Source of the DNA: JACDAE01 sp963717195
GTDB lineage: Bacteria > Chloroflexota > Ktedonobacteria > Ktedonobacterales > Ktedonobacteraceae
Reading direction: 5' to 3'
Length of the DNA: 64,000 nucleotides
NCBI GenBank assembly: GCA_963717195.1
Contig: CAVQVR010000006.1
Location: 62,001-126,000 of the forward strand
Made by a program: the position numbers and the translations under genes. The stretch's first letter is position 1. The number at the start of each line of letters is the position of its first letter. This document shows, in pieces, positions 16,032 to 26,115 of this stretch. The notes under the pieces were generated by a model. That model was not told the origin of the DNA, did not search any database, and saw nothing but the letters and a program-made list of their open reading frames with translations.

Positions 16032-18520
16032 TTACTGGGGAGTTTTCGTCCTACTATTCGTAGTTTTTTTTGCTGTCGCACTCGTTTTCTTTGTACTTTT
16101 CTTTGGGGTAGCAGGGGCTCGTCTGGTTGCTCGGGCAGTCGTTGTGGCACCAGGGCGTGACACAGCCGTCTTCTTTGTTGCTTTCGTAGTTCCATTGCCA
16201 GTGGTAGCATCCAGGCCAGTCTCTTCCTCAGTTACCTTCTTATGGGTTGAAACACGCCGTGTAGGGCTGGCCGTAGTTCCGTTGGATACTTCACTCCCTA
16301 CCCTGGTTGCCTTCTTACGGGTAGTTTTTTGTTTGCCATCCTGTAGAGGTTTTTCTTCAGCACTGCGCTGGGGCACGATGATTTCCTGATAACAGACAGG
16401 ATCCTGCCCTGGCCGTGTTACTACCATCAGCCCTCCACACTTAGGGCACGGCTCTGGCACTGGTTTATCCCAGATCGCGAAGTTACAGGTTGGATAGTTG
16501 CCACATCCGTAAAAAACTCGCTTCTTCTGCCGCGTTTTGCGCTCTACCAGGTCTCCGTGACAGAGCGGACAGAACGCGCCAGTTTTGTTGACAACAGAAC
16601 GCCGGTAGCTGCATTCGGGAAATCCTGAACACGAGATAAAACGCCCGAAACGCCCTGTACGAATGACGAGGTTACGCCCACATTCAGGGCAGGTTTCCTC
16701 CAACTCCTCCAATGGCTTCTGCACCCGATTCATCTCGGCTTCAGCCTTCTTCATCGTTTCTTTAAAGTCACCATAGAAGCTGTGCAGAAATTCTGTCCAG
16801 GAGCGTCGTCCCTCCTCGACATCATCCAGTTCACGCTCCATACCAGCCGTGAAACCAGTATCGACGATATCAGGAAAATGCTTGTTCATGACTTCGTTGA
16901 CAGTTGCTCCCAGCCACGTTGGCACAAAGCGCCGCTGATCCTGCTCGACATACCCACGATCCTGAATAGTACTAATGATTGGTACATACGTGCTTGGCCG
17001 CCCGATACCTTGTTCCTCAAGCTCTTTAATCAGGCTTGCTTCCGTAAACCTGGGAGGTGGTTGCGTGAAATGCTGTTCAGGCTTCAATGCATGCAAATCA
17101 AGCGCTTCGCCAACCTGCATCTTCGGCAGCAGTTTCTCGTCCTCTTCACGAGGCCATACGGCATAAAATCCCTGAAACTTCAGGTTGGAGCCAGTGGCGC
17201 GGAAGACATACTGCTTTGCCACAATATCAACACGTACGGTATCGAATACAGCGGGTGCCATAAAGCTTGCTACGAAACGTCGCCAGATCAGATTATAGAG
17301 CTTGAACTGCTCAGGAGTAAGGTGCGATTTGACGATCTGTGGGGTGAGCGTAACATCGGTAGGGCGAATGGCTTCGTGTGCATCCTGCGTTGTGGCTTTG
17401 GCTTTGGCGATACGCCCCGGACCCACGTACGGCTGCCCAAACTCGTCGTTGATATACTTCTTGACATTCGTCTGCGCCTCATCCGAGATACGTGTTGAGT
17501 CGGTACGCATATAGGTGATTAGACCTTGATGTCCTCGCGCGCCAAGCTCAATGCCCTCGTAAAGCTGCTGCGCAAGGCTCATTGTCTTCTTTGGCTTAAA
17601 GTAGAGCCGCACCGAGGCATCCTGTTGCATCGTGCTCGTCGTATATGGCAGATAAGGCTGGCGTTTCTGCTCACGTTCCTCATACTTGAGAATACTGTAC
17701 GTCGCACCCTGCAGTTCAGCCAGAATAGTATCAGATTCTTCTTTTGAGCTGATCTTTATGCGCCCCTTCTCCGCTCTTGCTTTCGCTCCCTTGCCGCTAT
17801 CAGTTCCATTCAGTCCCTCGCCAGTTCCCGTCGCCTCCTCACTCTCTCCATTGCCATCCTCAGCGACCAGAGAAGTGATATCCTTCAGTCTGCTGATCAA
17901 TATAGCCTCGAAACGCTCTGTCTGTTTCTGCTTACTGAGCGTGGCAGTAATACTCCAGTACTCTTCGGGCACAAACGCCTGAATGATTGCTTCTCGATCA
18001 CAGATCAGGCGCAACGCAACCGACTGCACACGCCCGGCGCTGGTCCCCGATTGAATACGTCGCCAGAGTAACGGGCTGATCTTATACCCAACCAGACGAT
18101 CAAGGACACGACGGGCCTGCTGGGCATTAAACAGATCTTCGTCGATTTCACGCGGCTTCTTGATCGCATCCTGCACTGCTCGTTTGGTAATCTCGTGAAA
18201 AACGGCGCGATGTGGATTCTGTAACCCCAGGATATTCTTCAGCGACCAGGCAATAAACTCTCCTTCACGATCCGGGTCTGGTGCCAGGTACACTTCGTCG
18301 GCACGTTTTGAGGCCGCTTTGAGCTCATCGATCAGTCGGTCTTTCTTTTCAATCACCTCGTACTGCGGCGCGAAATCCTTCCGTGTATTCACTCCCAGGC
18401 CTTTTTTAGGCAGGTCGATAATATGGCCCATCGAAGCCAGGACTGTGTAATCACGTCCCAAAATTTTTCTATTGTCTTCGCTTTAGCTGGCGACTCTACA
18501 ATCACTAGTTTCTTTGTCAT
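16032..18520 (-). pseudogene. topA: DNA topoisomerase I, one-base frameshift near the N-terminus
   Basis: The first frame (ATG 18520, AGAGGG upstream) encodes KKLVIVESPAKAKTIEK, the Toprim start. The second frame resumes with LGRDYTVLASMGHIIDLP and runs to 16032. The break lies in AAAA-TTTTT at 18460-18468; one extra base there restores the expected TIEKILGRDYTV. The rest is complete: Toprim acidic APDPDREGEF, active-site Tyr in GLITYMRTDSTR, three C-terminal four-Cys zinc ribbons, and a Lys/Thr/Ala-rich tail of about 100 residues. TopA relaxes negative supercoils and is usually essential, so a homopolymer sequencing error is the likeliest explanation. Confidence 0.9.
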
Positions 18521-18892
18521 TCGACCCTCTTACTCAATATTGAAACCGCACGCTCACGAGATCTTTTCTCAGCATAGAATAGCATACTTTGACAAGAGGC
18601 TATCCCAACCTTCCCTACATCCTGGCAAAATTATTCTCTTGAAACAACTCTGAAACAGCTCGCTTTTCCATCTCAAAAGCTGGTATTGCAATTCGGAGGT
18701 ATTTTATCATAACTACGCAAGCGTTATATTCCTCTGAATTCTATCCCTCTCTGCAAATAACGAACAGAAAGTCTCCTTCCATTGTCCAGACGTGATTGAA
18801 AAGTACTTTTGCACTTGCCGATATTCGTCCCCTCCTCTCCATAATAACCAACCTCAACTATCTGTTCGTTGCGTCTTTCGTTACGCTATACC
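18521..18892. other. Divergent intergenic region between topA and murT
   Basis: About 370 AT-rich bases without a credible ORF; both genes must draw their promoters from here or just beyond. Nothing else was recognised. Confidence 0.5.
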
Positions 18893-18921
18893 TTGACCGT
18901 CAAGGCCATGCATGCTATTCT
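18893..18921 (+). promoter_or_regulatory. Promoter of murT-gatD
   Basis: TTGACC (18893-18898) and TATTCT (18916-18921) are separated by 17 bases, 54 bases upstream of the murT start. Confidence 0.6.
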
Positions 18922-18975
18922 TCCAATACTATAGTGGAAAAATATAGGAGCGCCAACTCGGAGGGATCGCAACGT

Positions 18976-20664
18976 ATGCCAAAAGAAAGACCACCCGTCT
19001 CGCAAGAGACTTCACCATCACAGGAAGAACGCGAGGTAGATGCGACTCCGCCTCCGCCACGCCGCCGTCCTTTTAGAAAGAAGAGTCGGCCTTCTTTGCG
19101 TGCTGGTCTGGCCGTCGTCGCAGGTCGCACAGCCGGTGCCCTCAGTCGTCGCTTCCACGTCGGTGGAGGTACCAGCATCGTTGGCATTGTGGCACAACGT
19201 GTGTATCCCAATATTGTGGAACACCTGGCGACTCAACTTGAATATGGTAGCGTCCTTGTTACAGGCACAAATGGTAAAACGACGACGAGCAGTTTTATCT
19301 CCGCCATTCTGCGCGATGGCGGTCTGCGCGTCTGGCGCAATAGAGAAGGCTCGAATCTGATGCGCGGCGTGGCCAGTTCTCTCGTCATCCGCGCTCAACC
19401 CAACGGAAGCTTGCGGCGTTCTGGTCATGCCATCTCTATATTGGAGATCGATGAAGCAGCTCTACCTCACCTTGTCCAGGCGCTCTCAGCACGCATTCTC
19501 GTCTTTACCAATCTCTTTCGTGATCAACTCGACCGCTACGGCGAAGTCGATAGCGTTGCTGCCCTCTGGCGTAAAGCGATCAGTCAACTTCCAGAAACGA
19601 CAACACTGATACTCAATGCCGACGATCCTGGCATTGCTTTCCTGGGCGAAGCGTTCTCTGGCAAAGTACTCTACTACGGTATTGATGATCTTTCATTGGA
19701 TATGCTGACGCAACCTGATGCTCTTGCCCGTTACCAGATTCTGGATACACGAACCTGCCCACGGTGTGGCGGCGAATTCGTTTACGATGCACGCTTCTAT
19801 AGCCATATGGGGCATTATCATTGCTCCGAGTGCGACCTGCAGCGTCCCCAACCCGATATACGCGCTCGCCAGGTAACGATGGAGAGTTTTGATCGCCAAC
19901 ATATGCAGATCGTTACTCCAGCCCAACAACACGAGATAATTATCCCCCTCCCGGGGCTTTATAATATCTATAATGCACTTGGCGCGATTACGGCTTCCCT
20001 GGCATTAGATATGGACTGGGAACCCATCAGCAGTGGCATCGAACAATCAAAACCCGTCTTTGGACGCGGCGAACGCGTACAGGCCGATGGACGGACACTG
20101 CGCCTGCTCCTGGCAAAAAATCCAACGGGCTTCAACGAAGTGTTACGTACACTCTTCAGTCAGGGTACTCCACGCCACATCTTGTTCGTCCTGAATGATA
20201 ACACTGCTGATGGCCGCGATATTTCCTGGATCTGGGATGTCGATTTTGAACGCACTATCAACCTGACACAAACGCTGGTAGTATCTGGAACACGTGCCCT
20301 TGACCTGGCATTGCGCCTGAAATATGCTGGCCTCTCAGAGAATGCGATGACGATTGTGCCTTCTTTTCCACTGCGAGCTGCACGCGCTGAAACTCCACAT
20401 CCCCAACGTCCCCCACAGTCCCAACGAAGAATAAAGCAGACACCAAAATCAGCACAACCCCAAACAGAGGAAGAGCCATCTTCAGATGTACCTTTCGTCA
20501 CACGCACTTATGGACTGAAAAGAGCATTAGATAGTGCACTTGAACAAACTCCTATAGGCGAAACTTTGTTTATAGTACCAACGTATACTGGTTTATTGGA
20601 AGTTCATCGTGAGTTAGAGGAACGTGGACTCACACCACATTACTGGGAAGGACGGGATGCGTAA
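18976..20664 (+). CDS. murT: Lipid II isoglutaminyl synthase, Mur ligase-like subunit
   Basis: After a Pro/Arg-rich N-terminus of about 60 residues comes a Mur ligase core with P-loop VTGTNGKTTTSS. The MurT-specific four-Cys zinc site follows (CPRCGG...HCSECD), then FGRGERVQADGR and the C-terminal DUF1727 domain (LAKNPTGFNEVLRTL, NDNTADGRDISWIWDVDFE). MurT with GatD amidates the alpha-carboxyl of D-glutamate in lipid II to D-isoglutamine. ATG 18976 has GGAGGG ten bases upstream. A Pro/Gln-rich insertion near residues 470-500 is unusual. The stop overlaps the gatD start (TAATG), so translation is coupled. Confidence 0.94.
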   Translation: MPKERPPVSQETSPSQEEREVDATPPPPRRRPFRKKSRPSLRAGLAVVAGRTAGALSRRFHVGGGTSIVGIVAQRVYPNIVEHLATQLEYGSVLVTGTNGKTTTSSFISAILRDGGLRVWRNREGSNLMRGVASSLVIRAQPNGSLRRSGHAISILEIDEAALPHLVQALSARILVFTNLFRDQLDRYGEVDSVAALWRKAISQLPETTTLILNADDPGIAFLGEAFSGKVLYYGIDDLSLDMLTQPDALARYQILDTRTCPRCGGEFVYDARFYSHMGHYHCSECDLQRPQPDIRARQVTMESFDRQHMQIVTPAQQHEIIIPLPGLYNIYNALGAITASLALDMDWEPISSGIEQSKPVFGRGERVQADGRTLRLLLAKNPTGFNEVLRTLFSQGTPRHILFVLNDNTADGRDISWIWDVDFERTINLTQTLVVSGTRALDLALRLKYAGLSENAMTIVPSFPLRAARAETPHPQRPPQSQRRIKQTPKSAQPQTEEEPSSDVPFVTRTYGLKRALDSALEQTPIGETLFIVPTYTGLLEVHRELEERGLTPHYWEGRDA

Positions 20665-21569
20665 TGACCAGTTCTGCAACCTCTCTCACGTTGACACTAG
20701 GACATTTATATCCGGATCAATTGAATTTGTATGGAGATCGTGGTAATATCGTCACCTTGCACCGACGTTGCCAACAACGCGGCATTGAATTACATGTAGT
20801 TGGCCTGGGTATCGGTGATGCCCTGGCTCCAGATGAATATGATCTGTTGTTTATCGGTGGTGGACAGGATCGCGAGCAGGCTCCAGTCGCCCAGGATCTC
20901 TATGAGATCAAAGGCATTGGCTTATGGGCCTCCATTGAAGATGATATGCCGGTCCTGGCGGTATGTGGTGGCTATCAGTTACTGGCAAACTACTATCGCC
21001 CGGCCAACGGACCCGATATGCGGGGACTCGGCGTGTTCGATGCCTGGACGATTTCTAAAGGCCCCCATCAATCCCGTTGCATTGGCGATATCGCCATCAA
21101 CTGGAACGGTATGTCTCTCGTCGGTTTTGAAAACCATGGTGGACGTACCTACCTGGGAACAGCAAAACCGCTAGGCAAGGTCTTAAAAGGTTGTGGCAAT
21201 AACAGCGAAGACTCCGGCGAAGGCGCAATCTATCGCAATACCTTTGGAACCTACCTGCACGGCTCGCTCTTACCGAAAAATCCACACTTTGCCGATCATT
21301 TAATAGAATTAGCCTTACAACGAAAATATGGAACCAGAGATACCTCGTTTATGATCGAGGAGGAGGAAGCACCCAGGCTCAACGGCAAAACTCATAGCGG
21401 GATCGCTGATGCTACCGACTTGAAGGTTGCAACTGCCGTACCTGAGGTTTCTACACAACTTACCCCACTGGACGACTCTCTGGAATGGGAAGCTCATGCT
21501 TCTCAGCTTGAACGTCTGGGATTGCATACTGAGGCAGTCGCTGCATTACGCATACAGAAGAAAGGCTGA
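20664..21569 (+). CDS. gatD: Lipid II isoglutaminyl synthase, glutaminase subunit
   Basis: This class I glutamine amidotransferase has the nucleophile Cys in LAVCGGYQLL, ENHGGRTYLG and the catalytic His in GTYLHGSLLPKNP, as in GatD. It supplies ammonia to MurT. The ATG overlaps the murT stop by one base. The first 230 residues cover the known domain; a 70-residue C-terminal tail with mixed composition is extra and ends in a helix. Confidence 0.94.
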   Translation: MTSSATSLTLTLGHLYPDQLNLYGDRGNIVTLHRRCQQRGIELHVVGLGIGDALAPDEYDLLFIGGGQDREQAPVAQDLYEIKGIGLWASIEDDMPVLAVCGGYQLLANYYRPANGPDMRGLGVFDAWTISKGPHQSRCIGDIAINWNGMSLVGFENHGGRTYLGTAKPLGKVLKGCGNNSEDSGEGAIYRNTFGTYLHGSLLPKNPHFADHLIELALQRKYGTRDTSFMIEEEEAPRLNGKTHSGIADATDLKVATAVPEVSTQLTPLDDSLEWEAHASQLERLGLHTEAVAALRIQKKG

Positions 21570-21597
21570 TTGCTTGTTCAACTAAAAGGAAGGCTTT

Positions 21598-22236
21598 ATG
21601 AGTTTTGATCGGTCAATGGCTCGCTGCTCGTTCTGTGGTCGTCATTCTTCAGAAGTACGCCGCATGATAGCGGGACCAGGGGCAGCATACATTTGCGACG
21701 ATTGTCTACAACTGTGTAATGAAATTCTCCATGATGCAACTCCTTTTTCTGCGAAAGCACTGGAATTAGCATCACGCCCCCCTGTGGTCGTTGCCTCTCC
21801 ACAACTTCAGACCCAGGAACGCTCATCGTCTCCAACACGCAATGAACCTCTACGCATTGTTATGCTGGAATTGGAACAGAAACAGCAGGGCATGACGCTG
21901 ATATTACACCGGTTACACTACTACCAGTCACACTTTGAACTCCATTACCTCTGGATTAGACCTCCCTTTAGCACCGGTTTTGCTTTTGTACCACGCATCA
22001 TTTTCTTCTTGAAAGACGATACAGGCACACAATGGACGGGAGAACGAGGAGGCATCCTCCTGGCTCACCCAGAACTGGCCAGTGGCCCAAATAATGCCGT
22101 CTACCTGGGAAACGCTCGCTTCCGCCCTCTGCCATCATCGGAAGCGCGTGTGCTCACTATTCGTGCGGTGGACCCACTCGCTCAGTTCGAGCATGAGGTC
22201 CCGCAACCATGGCAATTTGAAATTGGGCTGTCATAA
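21598..22236 (+). CDS. Orphan ClpX-type C4 zinc finger protein
   Basis: Residues 1-50 match the ClpX N-terminal zinc-binding domain (CSFCGRHSSEVRRMIAGPG ... ICDDCLQLCNEI). In ClpX this domain dimerises and recruits substrates. The AAA+ ATPase that should follow is absent; residues 80-212 form an unrecognised, mostly beta domain with several aromatic residues. The ATG has AAAGGAAGG upstream and is 28 bases after gatD, so the gene may share that operon. A substrate adaptor or competitor for the ClpXP system is possible but unproven. Confidence 0.82.
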   Translation: MSFDRSMARCSFCGRHSSEVRRMIAGPGAAYICDDCLQLCNEILHDATPFSAKALELASRPPVVVASPQLQTQERSSSPTRNEPLRIVMLELEQKQQGMTLILHRLHYYQSHFELHYLWIRPPFSTGFAFVPRIIFFLKDDTGTQWTGERGGILLAHPELASGPNNAVYLGNARFRPLPSSEARVLTIRAVDPLAQFEHEVPQPWQFEIGLS

Positions 22237-22334
22237 GAAAACCCTGTAGAACACATAAAATAAAAAAGCAGGCTATCCATTAAAGGTACGTCAACCCGGA
22301 TAGAGCATCATTCATAAAACGACCTCTCGCGAGG

Positions 22335-22393
22335 CTTTAGCAGTCAGCAACGATAGAGTTCTTGTCTTTCGACATCGTTGCTGACTGCTAAAG
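22335..22393. repeat. Perfect 20-bp inverted repeat
   Basis: Arms at 22335-22354 (beginning CTTTAGCAGTCAGC) and 22374-22393 pair perfectly around a 19-base loop. It lies in the 406-base gap 22237-22642, about 100 bases after the zinc finger gene. No T-run follows, so it may be a small palindromic repeat rather than a terminator. Confidence 0.7.
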
Positions 22394-22642
22394 TACTATC
22401 TTCCGTTATCTGAAATTTACCCAACTATGGACAGGCTACACCTGTTGTGCGTTTCTTGCTTCTACAACCCTCTTTACATCAATGATTGATATCTTCCATC
22501 ATTTGCCGCCATATAAGTAGGTTCATGTGGGTATAAATACGCGAAAACGGGCATTCGTTTTCTCTCTCATTATTTGGAAAGCATCCCTATACTAAAGCGA
22601 GGGATAATGGTATCGTGGGTAGTTTGCTTTGAAAGGAAAACC

Positions 22643-24390
22643 ATGAAACAACAACCTATTTTCTTAAAGAGCGCTCTGTGCCTGATGCTCCTGCTCTTCG
22701 CTGCTGGTACATCGCAGGCATATGCACGATCAATCACCCCCGTTCTCCCTCCACCGTCCCCATCCCGAGGGGCACTGGATATTGGTTCCGTTGGCCATAC
22801 TGGAGCCTTCGTCGAGAACGGCAATACTGATCGTATCTGGGCTTCGGGCAGCGATATCTGGGGACAGCACGATCAGTTTCACTACGTCTGGTACGACCTA
22901 CCGGGCGATGGGCAGATGGTAGCACGGGTGCTGAGCCAGGATGCGACCGATAGCTGGGCCAAGGCGGGCATCATGCTGCGTGACACGGTGGCCGACAATG
23001 CCACCAACGTCTTTCTGGCCCTGACTCCTCATCATAGCGTGACGTTTCAGTGGCGTGGAGCCACCAATGCACAGAGTACCATCCAACCGGGTCTCCCGGT
23101 GACGGCTTCCACCTGCTGAAACTCGTCAGGCACAACAGTACCATCACTGGCTTTATCTCTGGCGATGGCATGACGTGGACCACAGTGGGGGCCGTGACGC
23201 TCACCATGGGAGCCACCAGCTCGATCGGCCTGGCCGTGACAGCGCACAACAACCAGACACGCAACCGCGCAGTCTTTAGCAATGTGAAGCTTACGCTCTT
23301 TACGCTCTGCTCGGGAACGCCAGCCTTGACGGCCGCCACACGCGTCTATGGTCAGGGCAGCAGTTTCACTTCTGCTACAGCCAACAATGGCGGTGTCAGT
23401 GCTACGAGTCTCAATTACCCTCAGGAAGTAGCAACCGATAGCAGCGGTGATCTCTACATCAGTGATGAAAGCAACAACCGCGTGCTCTATTACCCGTCTG
23501 GCAGCACTACTGCCACCCGCGTCTATGGACAGAGCGGCAGCTTCACTTCTACTACCGCCAACAACGGTGGGGTTAGCGCTACTAGCCTCAATGGACCCTG
23601 GGGGATGGTGCTCGACAGCAGTGGCAATCTCTATATTGCCGATACTGGCAACAACCGCGTGCTCTATTATCCCGCTGGCAGTACTACTGCCACACGCGTC
23701 TATGGACAGGCTGGCAGCTTCACTTCTACTACCGCCAACAACGGCGGTGTCAGCGCCACTAGCCTTGCTGGATCTGAAGAAATAGCGCTGGATAGCTATG
23801 GTAACCTCTACGCCAGTGATTATCACAACAACCGGGTACTCTATTATCCCGCTGGCAGTACTACTGCCACACGCGTCTATGGGCAGGCCGGCAGCTTCAC
23901 TTCTGCTACCGCCAACAACGGCGGTGTCAGCGCCACTAGCATCAATGGTCCCGATGGGGTCACTCTTGATAAAAGTGGAGGTCTCTACGTCGGTGATTAT
24001 GGCAACAACCGCGTGCTCTATTACCCGTCTGGCAGCACTACTGCCACCCGCGTCTATGGACAGGCTGACAGCTTCACTTCTACTACCGCCAACAACGGTG
24101 GTATTAGTGCTACTAGTCTCAATGGTCCTCAAGCCGTATCGCTTGATTGCAATAACAATCTCTATGTTGTAGATGATGGCAACAACCGCGTGCTCTATTA
24201 CCCGATTGACAGCACTACCGCCACCCACGTCTATGGGCAGGCTGGCAGCTTTTCCTCCAATACCGCCAATAACGGCGGTGTGAGTGCAAGCAGCTTCAAT
24301 GATGCTGAAGGATTGACGATGGATAGCAACGGCAATCTCTATGTCGCCGATTCGAGCAACAACAGGGTGCTCATGTTCCCATCCACTTAA
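22643..24390 (+). pseudogene. Secreted six-repeat NHL beta-propeller protein, one frameshift
   Basis: ATG 22643 follows GAAAGGAAA. A signal peptide (LMLLLFAAGTSQAYA) leads into a DUF1349-like jelly-roll domain (SWAKAGIMLRDTVADNAT). The frame then shifts around 23080-23100 and continues as TGSPGDGFHLLKLVRH. The second frame carries six NHL-type repeats of 59 residues each, with the pattern VYGQ..SFTS.TANNGG and NLYVAD..NNRVLYYP, enough for one closed six-bladed propeller. The product is probably exported and may bind carbohydrate or protein at the surface. Without the frameshift it would be about 582 residues. A long antisense ORF across the repeats is a composition artefact. Confidence 0.8.
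23337..24387 (+). repeat. Six tandem 177-bp coding repeats
   Basis: Each unit encodes one 59-residue NHL blade; long stretches are nearly identical at the nucleotide level between units 2, 3, 4 and 5. The sixth is the most diverged and two residues shorter. Such repeats recombine easily and are prone to misassembly. Confidence 0.9.
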
Positions 24391-24423
24391 CCCGTTTTGC
24401 TTTCGGATATCTCCTCATAAGGC

Positions 24424-24461
24424 AAAAAAACCGGCGGGATACCCTTTACCGGGTATCCCGC
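24424..24461 (-). terminator. Intrinsic terminator of hpf
   Basis: On the minus strand a perfect 11-bp stem (GCGGGATACCC / GGGTATCCCGC, loop 6) is followed by CGG and seven T. It begins 15 bases after the hpf stop. Confidence 0.92.
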
Positions 24462-24475
24462 TCACTGAAAGTTCT

Positions 24476-25090
24476 TTATCCTACTGAAGGCACCAGCAAC
24501 CCGTATCCCCCATCCTCCAACCGGTACATCACGTTGACGCCATTCATCTCAGTATTAAAGAAGGCATAGAATGCAGCCCCTGTCTTCTCCATCTCCGCAA
24601 TTACTTCCTGATCATCCATTGGTCGTGTGGGCAAGCGCCGAATCTCCGTTATCCGTGACCAGATCTCTTCATTGTGCTTGCCACTGACCGCTTCCTCAAA
24701 GGGTTCCTCCTCCTCTTCCCGCTCCTCCTCTACTATTGAAAGCTGACCAGAGCGCGAAAGGGAGAGCACACGGGCCAGCTGATGCCGCCGCAATGCGCTC
24801 TTTCGCTGCTTCTGACGACCAAGTTGCGTCATCACTTTATCCAACGCAAGATCAAGTGCCATACTGGCATTTAATGCACTGACCTCACTGCGCACAGGAT
24901 GAGTCCCTCCGGCAAGTGCAAGCTGTACCGAATAACGATCACGCGCACTACGCGTCTGCTCTTCAGATACCGTTACCTCAACACGCGCATCCTCATCAAC
25001 CAGACGAGAAAGTCTCTGTACCTTACGCTCGATGCGCTGCCGCAACTGCGGCGTTACCTGCATCTGCCTACCTTTGATAATAATCTGCAT
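24476..25090 (-). CDS. hpf: Ribosome hibernation promoting factor, long form
   Basis: The N-terminal 100 residues match the HPF/RaiA ribosome-binding domain (MQIIIKGRQMQVTPQLRQRI, LDLALDKVMTQLGRQKQR). After an acidic linker with a run of Glu, the C-terminal 55 residues match the dimerisation domain of long HPF (MDDQEVIAEMEKTGAAFYAF, GLLVPSVG). Long HPF inactivates 70S ribosomes and joins them as 100S dimers in stationary phase. ATG 25090 is chosen because AAGGAAG lies six bases upstream; an upstream in-frame start lacks one. Length is 204 residues. Confidence 0.95.
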   Translation of the reverse strand: MQIIIKGRQMQVTPQLRQRIERKVQRLSRLVDEDARVEVTVSEEQTRSARDRYSVQLALAGGTHPVRSEVSALNASMALDLALDKVMTQLGRQKQRKSALRRHQLARVLSLSRSGQLSIVEEEREEEEEPFEEAVSGKHNEEIWSRITEIRRLPTRPMDDQEVIAEMEKTGAAFYAFFNTEMNGVNVMYRLEDGGYGLLVPSVG

Positions 25091-25579
25091 AGTTCGCTTC
25101 CTTTTCCAGACCAACGACACAACATCTCAACACAACAGACAGCCTTTCACAGGGTAGCAATTATCATTATAGCATCAGGTCATTTCCCCCTGAAGCATAG
25201 GCGAAGGTCCTACACTCTCAACCTCATCACAATAAACCAAAATTCCTATAGCAGCACGTTCTTTAATGAGAAACTGGTCGCTACCTCATAATCTCGCGCG
25301 AAACGTTTTTGGGAAGACGAGCACTTTCACCTTAAGGAGGATACTACTCACACTATCCATTCGACTGCTGCTTTATCATAGTATTAGTTTACGTAAATAC
25401 ACCATATGAAAATCTTGTTACCGGATAAGGAGCACTCAGACAATTTCTCCCCACATTATGAACTTTGTTTCATACTTGCCAGATACAAATTCATACAATG
25501 TTCATGAAATGATGGTATGATAGTAACGGTGTCTACGTACACGTTCAAGTTTTTTGATTTGTGGAAGGGTAAGTGGTTC
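25091..25579. other. 490-base divergent intergenic region
   Basis: AT-rich spacer with no credible ORF. An AAGGAGGAT string near 25335 is not followed by a start codon at useful distance. It should hold the promoters of hpf and the following gene. Confidence 0.4.
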
Positions 25580-25888
25580 ATGACAGATATACCAAGTGAT
25601 CAGCACATCACCTATCAGTTGCAATACCGTAAGTGTGGTAAGGCCTCATGCAGCACCTGCCGTAACGGCCAGGGGCATGGTCCGTACTGGTACGCATATT
25701 GGAGGGAGGGATCACGTTTACGCTCAGGTTACGTAGGAAAAGTACACCCTCAACTGCAAGGGCAAGCAACACCTCCGGTCACTACTGACCCGGTTCTCCC
25801 GGGTACTTTACTGCCGGATCGGACTGAGCAGAAACAAGCTGCTGGCATTCTCCACAAGGAGTTTGCCCCTACACCTGCTCTGCGCTGA
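25580..25888 (+). CDS. DUF6788-like small protein
   Basis: The central segment YRKCGKASCSTCRNGQGHG followed by PYWYAYWREGSRLRSGYVGK has the Cys/Gly/aromatic pattern I associate with DUF6788 proteins, which are common in Chloroflexota and often lie near mobile DNA. Four Cys residues may bind zinc. Function is unknown. The ATG at 25580 is the first with the conserved region downstream, but its ribosome binding site is weak (GGAAGGG is 13 bases away); 25517 is the alternative. A hairpin follows the stop. Confidence 0.65.
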   Translation: MTDIPSDQHITYQLQYRKCGKASCSTCRNGQGHGPYWYAYWREGSRLRSGYVGKVHPQLQGQATPPVTTDPVLPGTLLPDRTEQKQAAGILHKEFAPTPALR

Positions 25889-25930
25889 CAGGATATCCTC
25901 TCCTCGCTCGCTACGAGGAGCTAGCTTTAG

Positions 25931-25961
25931 AGAGGGTGGGGAGAGCTTCCCCACCCCCTCT
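25931..25961 (+). terminator. Terminator after the DUF6788-like gene
   Basis: GGGTGGGG and CCCCACCC form an 8-bp GC stem with further flanking pairing, followed by GCATTTT. Confidence 0.55.
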
Positions 25962-26115
25962 AGTGCATTTTCACTACTCATTGCGCCCTATGGTAAAATA
26001 GTCGTAATTCCCTACTCCAGAGGTACGGGCATCGTCCAGGAAGCGTAATCACGGGAATAACATATAATTATGCCTGTTTGAGGTCAGAGCCAGCAACGTG
26101 AAGGGCTGTTTTTCC

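Noticed and set aside
23047..24228. 393-residue minus-strand ORF
   Set aside because: Antisense to the NHL repeats; its repetitive sequence merely mirrors the plus-strand coding repeats.
23337..24387. CRISPR-like regular repeats
   Set aside because: The 177-bp units are in-frame protein repeats without spacers.
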